This document shows, one piece after another, positions 49,676-53,182 of a DNA stretch of 53,182 bases (positions are counted from its first letter, which is position 1; every line of letters begins with the position of its first letter). The stretch comes from Lachnospiraceae bacterium. Lineage in GTDB: Bacteria; Bacillota; Clostridia; Lachnospirales; Lachnospiraceae. The DNA lies in contig JAJPXQ010000039.1 in NCBI GenBank assembly GCA_021205385.1, positions 1 through 53,182 on the forward strand, read 5' to 3'. A program made the translations under genes and the position numbers. Under the pieces are notes generated by a model. It saw only the letters and a list, made by a program, of their open reading frames with translations. It was not told where the DNA came from and ran no database searches.

Positions 49676-50500
49676 ATGGCAGGATGCATAGGAAGCGACC
49701 ATCTGAGGATCAGCCGTTATGAGATCTGTACGAATGTAATGGCGAAAGAGAGCACGCCATTGCGAATTGCCATGCTGGCGGATCTGCATGACCGTCTCTG
49801 GGGAGAGGGACAGTGTGAATTGCTCGATGCGATCGATCGCCTGGACTCCGATCTGGTTCTCTGTGCCGGGGATATGCTGCTCGGCGGGAAAATCGCAGAG
49901 ACTGAGAATACGCTCTGCCTTTTCCGGGAACTGGTCAGGCGGAGAGCCCCGGTCATCTGTGCCAATGGGAACCACGAATCCCGTATGCGTCTTAGAAAAA
50001 GTGTTTACGGCGATCAATATGAGCGATATACGAAAAAACTGCAGGACATGGGGGTACGCGTACTCGTAAATGAGACGCAGAATTTCCCGTGGGAGGGAAG
50101 CAGTTTTCGGATACATGGTTATGAACTTCCGCTGGATTATTATCGGAAAGTCGGACAACCGCGATATGGGACGGGGGAGCTTACGCGCACTTTCGGCCCG
50201 GCCGGAAAGGACGCTTATCACATTCTCCTGGCACATAACCCTGTTTTCTTTGATACCTATGCAGCCTGGGGAGCAGATCTTACGTTGTCCGGTCATCTGC
50301 ATGGCGGGATCATAAGGCTGCCCGGGCTGGGCGGAGTGATCACGCCACAGGCTCGGCTGTTTCCAAAGTACAGCAGGGGGCTTTACTCGCTAAATGGGAA
50401 ATATCTGGTGGTCAGCGCCGGACTGGGGGAGCACACCGTACCGGTGCGAATCAACAATCCGCACCAGCTGATTTCCATTACAGTAAGAGGAATGGCATAG
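49676..50500 (+). CDS. calcineurin-like metallophosphoesterase
   Basis: A 274-aa phosphoesterase: metal motifs LADLHDRLWGEGQ (near residue 34), LCAGDMLLGGK (near 61), CANGNHESRMRLRK (near 98), LLAHNPVFFDTY (near 182) and SGHLHGGIIRLPGLGG (near 202), which form the usual two-metal site. The YkuE/YaeI-like layout suggests a lipid or nucleotide phosphoester, but no membrane span is seen. The ATG at 49676 follows AAAAGGAG at 12 nt; ATG 49643 is the other choice. It lies directly downstream of the carboxypeptidase gene and 3 nt before scpA. Confidence 0.85.
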   Translation: MAGCIGSDHLRISRYEICTNVMAKESTPLRIAMLADLHDRLWGEGQCELLDAIDRLDSDLVLCAGDMLLGGKIAETENTLCLFRELVRRRAPVICANGNHESRMRLRKSVYGDQYERYTKKLQDMGVRVLVNETQNFPWEGSSFRIHGYELPLDYYRKVGQPRYGTGELTRTFGPAGKDAYHILLAHNPVFFDTYAAWGADLTLSGHLHGGIIRLPGLGGVITPQARLFPKYSRGLYSLNGKYLVVSAGLGEHTVPVRINNPHQLISITVRGMA

Positions 50501-50503
50501 ACT

Positions 50504-51247
50504 ATGGCACTTTCAGTCAAGATCGAGAGCTTTGAGGGTCCGCTGGATCTGCTGCTCCATCTGATCGACATTAACAAATTTAATATCTTTGATATCCCGA
50601 TCGTGGAGATCACGGCGCAGTACATGGAATATCTGCAGGCCATGGAGACCGAGGATCTGAATGTCATGAGCGAGTTCCTCGTTATGGCAGCGACGCTTCT
50701 CGAGATTAAGGCGAAGATGCTGCTTCCCGCCGAGAAAGACGAGGAGGGCGAGGAAATCGACCCGCGCGAGGAACTGGTCCGCAGGCTGCTCGAGTATAAA
50801 ATGTATAAATACATGGCAGCGGAACTTCGGGACAGGCTGTCGGTATCCGGGAAGGCACTTTATAAGGAACCGACGATTCCCAGAGAGGTGGCGGAGTATG
50901 AGGCGCCGGTGAATATGGAGGAGCTGATCGGAGATACGACGCTTCAGAGCCTGAACGCCATTTTTCAGCAGCTGATGCGCCGCCAGAAGGACAAGCTTGA
51001 TCCGATTCGCAGCCAGTTCGGGCAGATTGAGCAGGAGGAGGTCAGCCTTGACGAAAAGCTGTGCAGCGTACGGGAGTATGCCTCGAAGCATTCTTCGTTT
51101 TCTTTCACGGCGCTGCTGGAGAAGCAGAAAAGCAGAAATCAGATGATCGTCACATTTCTGGCGGTGCTCGAACTGATGAAGACCGGTGAGCTCTATGCCA
51201 GGCAGGAGAAGCTGTTCGGCGATATTATGCTGACGTCGCGGATATAA
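50504..51247 (+). CDS. scpA: segregation and condensation protein A (kleisin)
   Basis: A 247-aa kleisin subunit of the Smc-ScpAB condensin, which acts on the nucleoid in chromosome segregation. Clear family start: KIESFEGPLDLLLHLIDINK, then FNIFDIPIVEITAQYMEYL and EFLVMAATLLEIKAKMLLP, an acidic linker, and the C-terminal winged helix with FLAVLELMKTGELYARQEKL. Length matches B. subtilis ScpA (251 aa). scpB follows after 15 nt. Confidence 0.96.
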   Translation: MALSVKIESFEGPLDLLLHLIDINKFNIFDIPIVEITAQYMEYLQAMETEDLNVMSEFLVMAATLLEIKAKMLLPAEKDEEGEEIDPREELVRRLLEYKMYKYMAAELRDRLSVSGKALYKEPTIPREVAEYEAPVNMEELIGDTTLQSLNAIFQQLMRRQKDKLDPIRSQFGQIEQEEVSLDEKLCSVREYASKHSSFSFTALLEKQKSRNQMIVTFLAVLELMKTGELYARQEKLFGDIMLTSRI

Positions 51248-51262
51248 CAGGAGGGGACGGAT

Positions 51263-51832
51263 TTGGAGCTGGAAAAAACAGAAGGGCTGATTGAAGCAGT
51301 CCTGTTCGCGATGGGGGAAGCGGTCAGCGCGGAGAAGCTGGCAGTGGCCATCGGGCACGACGTGGCGACGACCAGAAAACTGGTGCGCCAGATGATGGAT
51401 CGCTATAACAGCCGCACGGGCGGCATGGAGATTATCGAACTGGAGGATTCTTTCCAGCTCTGCACCAGGAAGGAGTACTACGACGCGCTGATTCGTGTCG
51501 CGAAGCAGCCGAAGAAATATACGCTGACGGATGTGCAGCTCGAGGTGCTCTCCATTGTGGCTTACCGACAGCCGGTGACACGTCAGGAGATCGAGAAGAT
51601 TCGCGGCGTGAACTCTGATCACGCATTGAACCGTCTTGTGGAGTATGGACTCGTCGGCGAGACAGGCCGTCTGGACGCGCCGGGCAGACCGATCCTGTTT
51701 GGAACAACGGAAGAATTTCTGCGGAATTTTGGCGTACGCTCGGCAGAGGAACTGCCCTCCATTCAACCGGAACTGGTCGAGGAGATGAAGAACGAGGCGG
51801 AGGAAGAGGTGCAGCTCAAGCTGGATATATAG
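51263..51832 (+). CDS. scpB: segregation and condensation protein B
   Basis: A 189-aa ScpB with two winged-helix domains: LIEAVLFAMGEAVSAEKLAV at the start, YNSRTGGMEIIELEDSFQLC, VLSIVAYRQPVTRQEIEKIR with GVNSDHALNRLVEYGLV, and GRPILFGTTEEFLRNFGV. It forms a dimer bound to the kleisin ScpA. TTG start at 51263 after AGGAGGGG. It ends 6 nt before the stop of the convergent carboxypeptidase gene. Confidence 0.95.
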   Translation: MELEKTEGLIEAVLFAMGEAVSAEKLAVAIGHDVATTRKLVRQMMDRYNSRTGGMEIIELEDSFQLCTRKEYYDALIRVAKQPKKYTLTDVQLEVLSIVAYRQPVTRQEIEKIRGVNSDHALNRLVEYGLVGETGRLDAPGRPILFGTTEEFLRNFGVRSAEELPSIQPELVEEMKNEAEEEVQLKLDI

Positions 51833-51838
51833 GTGTGC

Positions 51839-53011
51839 TTAAGGAAGCCACCGGCTGATAACCTGTTCCAGTCTCCAGCGAAGAGTAATCTCCGGGATAT
51901 CTTCTTCCGCGACAATGGGGAAGAGATTGAGGACCTCCCCATTGACAGTATAGATCACGCTGCCGACGATCAACCATTTGTATAACTCAGACGTCACCGA
52001 ATCATTAAAAAAAAAATCCATGGAAAAACAGTCTTCTTCGCTCAGCAACAGATGATTTTCTGCGATTCCGGCGTCAATGCAAACCTCTGCGTCCTGCCCG
52101 TTTTCTACCGGAAGAGGAGTCAGTGTTAAGGAATCTTCTCCGACGGTGACATCCTGAAATTCGCTCAGTCCATAGTTCATAAGCTTTGTCGTGTCAGACC
52201 ATTTCCAGTTTTTATTATTGGGCCAGCCGCAGGCCAGCACGACGGCGATCAGCCGTTTGCCGTCGCGTTCCAGTGCGCCCACATAGCAGTAGCCGGCTCC
52301 GTTTGTGAAACCTGTCTTTCCGGTCAGAGCGCCGTCCATCATATTCAGGAAGGCGTTTTTATTGTTTACGGTAAAGCTTCTGACGCCTTCCAGATCCGTA
52401 AAGGACCAGGAAGATTCGCGTGTGATTGTCAGGAAGGTCTTATTTTTCATGCAGCAGCGCATAATCCGGGCAAGGTCTTCGGCGGTGGTTGAATGTATGC
52501 CGTTTTCGTCCTCCGCGTCGAGACCGTTTGGCGTGATAAAATACGTATCATAGCAGCCGAGATCGCGCGCCTTCTGGTTCATCATTGCCGCAAATCCTTC
52601 CACGCTGCCGCCGACGTGCTCTGCGATCGCGACTGCAGTGTCATTATGAGATTCGAGCATGAGAGAGTAGCAAAGGTCAAGCAGGCGATAGCGTTCGCCC
52701 TCCCGGATGCTGAGTTGTACGTCGGGCATGGAGGCGGCATAGGCGGAAACCTCGACAATCCCGTCGAGGTCTGCATTCTCAAGTGTGACCAGCAGCGTCA
52801 TGATCTTCGTAGTACTCGCCATCGGCAGCTGCTCCTCTCCGTTTTTCTCAAAGAGGACACGCCCGGAATCCGCATCCATCAGCAGGGCGGCGCGGGCATA
52901 GAGATTTTCCGGCTCATTTCCGGCACGGACCGGGAGAGCACAGCCGGGCAGAAAGAAAATCAGGAAGAAAATCCCGGACTTCCGAAGGAAACGGCGTATG
53001 AAAAAAAACAT
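51839..53011 (-). CDS. D-alanyl-D-alanine carboxypeptidase (S11), second copy
   Basis: A 390-aa exported S11 peptidase. The signal region FLRKSGIFFLIFFLPGCALP is followed by catalytic STTK near residue 66, SHN in LMLESHNDTAVAIAEHVGG near 121 and KTGFTNGAG near 231. A C-terminal hydrophobic segment near 345-360 may anchor it. A PGC stretch in the signal could be a lipobox. The start at 53011 follows GGAG; a frame from 53059 lacks one. It is convergent with scpB and differs from the DacF-type copy at 48463 by using SHN rather than SAN. Confidence 0.9.
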   Translation of the reverse strand: MFFFIRRFLRKSGIFFLIFFLPGCALPVRAGNEPENLYARAALLMDADSGRVLFEKNGEEQLPMASTTKIMTLLVTLENADLDGIVEVSAYAASMPDVQLSIREGERYRLLDLCYSLMLESHNDTAVAIAEHVGGSVEGFAAMMNQKARDLGCYDTYFITPNGLDAEDENGIHSTTAEDLARIMRCCMKNKTFLTITRESSWSFTDLEGVRSFTVNNKNAFLNMMDGALTGKTGFTNGAGYCYVGALERDGKRLIAVVLACGWPNNKNWKWSDTTKLMNYGLSEFQDVTVGEDSLTLTPLPVENGQDAEVCIDAGIAENHLLLSEEDCFSMDFFFNDSVTSELYKWLIVGSVIYTVNGEVLNLFPIVAEEDIPEITLRWRLEQVISRWLP

Positions 53012-53079
53012 GAGAGCTCCGAAGAACGGTCTTTTCTGAAAATATATGCAAAAAATCAATGACCTATCCCTGCCAGGTC

Positions 53080-53121
53080 AGTCACTTCCTGTAAAAATGT
53101 CTTGAAATTTTTCCTGTGACT
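53080..53121. repeat. interrupted inverted repeat upstream of the second carboxypeptidase gene
   Basis: AGTCAC (53080-53085) with GTGACT (53116-53121), and inside it AAAAAT (53093-53098) with ATTTTT (53107-53112). CTTCCTG and TTCCTG repeats lie within. It could be an operator for the gene at 51839-53011; the spacing is uneven. Confidence 0.35.
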
Positions 53122-53156
53122 TGTTACAACCCGAGTTTGCCACTTATAGAGACTGA

Positions 53157-53182
53157 AAAAGGAGCCTGAGACGGCTCCTTTT
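53157..53182. terminator. bidirectional terminator at the window end
   Basis: AAAAGGAGCC (53157-53166), TGAGAC, GGCTCCTTTT (53173-53182). Both strands end in T runs. It probably ends a gene to the right of the window. Confidence 0.75.

Noticed and set aside
48073-49689. Long minus-strand frame opposite the DUF212 and DacF-type genes
   Set aside because: It crosses two well-supported plus-strand genes and shows no domain.
1-53182. CRISPR array
   Set aside because: No regularly spaced repeats were seen; the short repeats found are att sites, hairpins or operators.

Overview
The window looks like the chromosome of a spore-forming, anaerobic, fairly GC-rich clostridium, most likely Lachnospiraceae-like. 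Signs are the cotJ spore-coat operon, corrinoid methyl-transfer proteins with a RACo/RamA-type activator, a very large 2-hydroxyacyl-CoA-dehydratase activase-type protein, divergent-PAP2 and DacF-type proteins, and scpAB. Species cannot be fixed from the sequence alone.

Layout. 0.2-4.0 kb: a URO-D-type methyltransferase with two carboxylate/anion permeases, in visibly AT-richer DNA. 4.1-9.4 kb: a PH-domain protein, a NEW3-domain surface protein with an ABC-2 exporter, and an orphan histidine kinase. 9.5-16.3 kb: pepD, a corrinoid activator with a DUF2284 protein, a PucR-type regulator with a perfect inverted-repeat operator candidate, a methyl-THF:corrinoid methyltransferase and its corrinoid protein. 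16.5-24.8 kb: hisH-hisF-ung, a frameshifted Gfo/Idh/MocA oxidoreductase, the 1420-aa activase-type protein, and a membrane protein with a zinc-ribbon tail.

24.8-38.1 kb is the main result. cotJA and cotJB are intact, but cotJC is cut into three pieces by two separate elements of 4321 bp and 7738 bp. Each element encodes its own serine recombinase and is bounded by short direct repeats. Joining the two ends of either element gives a long near-perfect palindrome with a 2-nt asymmetric centre (GG and GA), the form expected of a serine-integrase attP. Removing both elements at these cores joins 95 + 312 + 214 nt into one in-frame 206-aa CotJC. This resembles the skin element of sigK and other genes rebuilt by recombination in the sporulating mother cell, but with two independent elements in one coat gene. 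Both recombinase genes have sigma-E-like promoter candidates, and each has a small companion ORF that could be a directionality factor. Element 1 carries trkA-trkH (potassium uptake). Element 2 carries a threonine aldolase, a flavodoxin/HxlR pair, a Fic protein, a TauE/SafE permease and an AAA/DUF4143 ATPase.

38.1-47.3 kb: small membrane protein, HAD phosphatase, tRNA-Pro(GGG), lysA, then a run of envelope genes (VanY-type peptidase, transglutaminase, MBOAT acyltransferase, SGNH-like partner, lipoprotein). 47.4-53.2 kb: tRNA-Leu(CAA), rpsU, a divergent-PAP2 protein, two D,D-carboxypeptidases, a metallophosphatase, scpA and scpB. There is no gene-free stretch over 300 bases and no CRISPR array.
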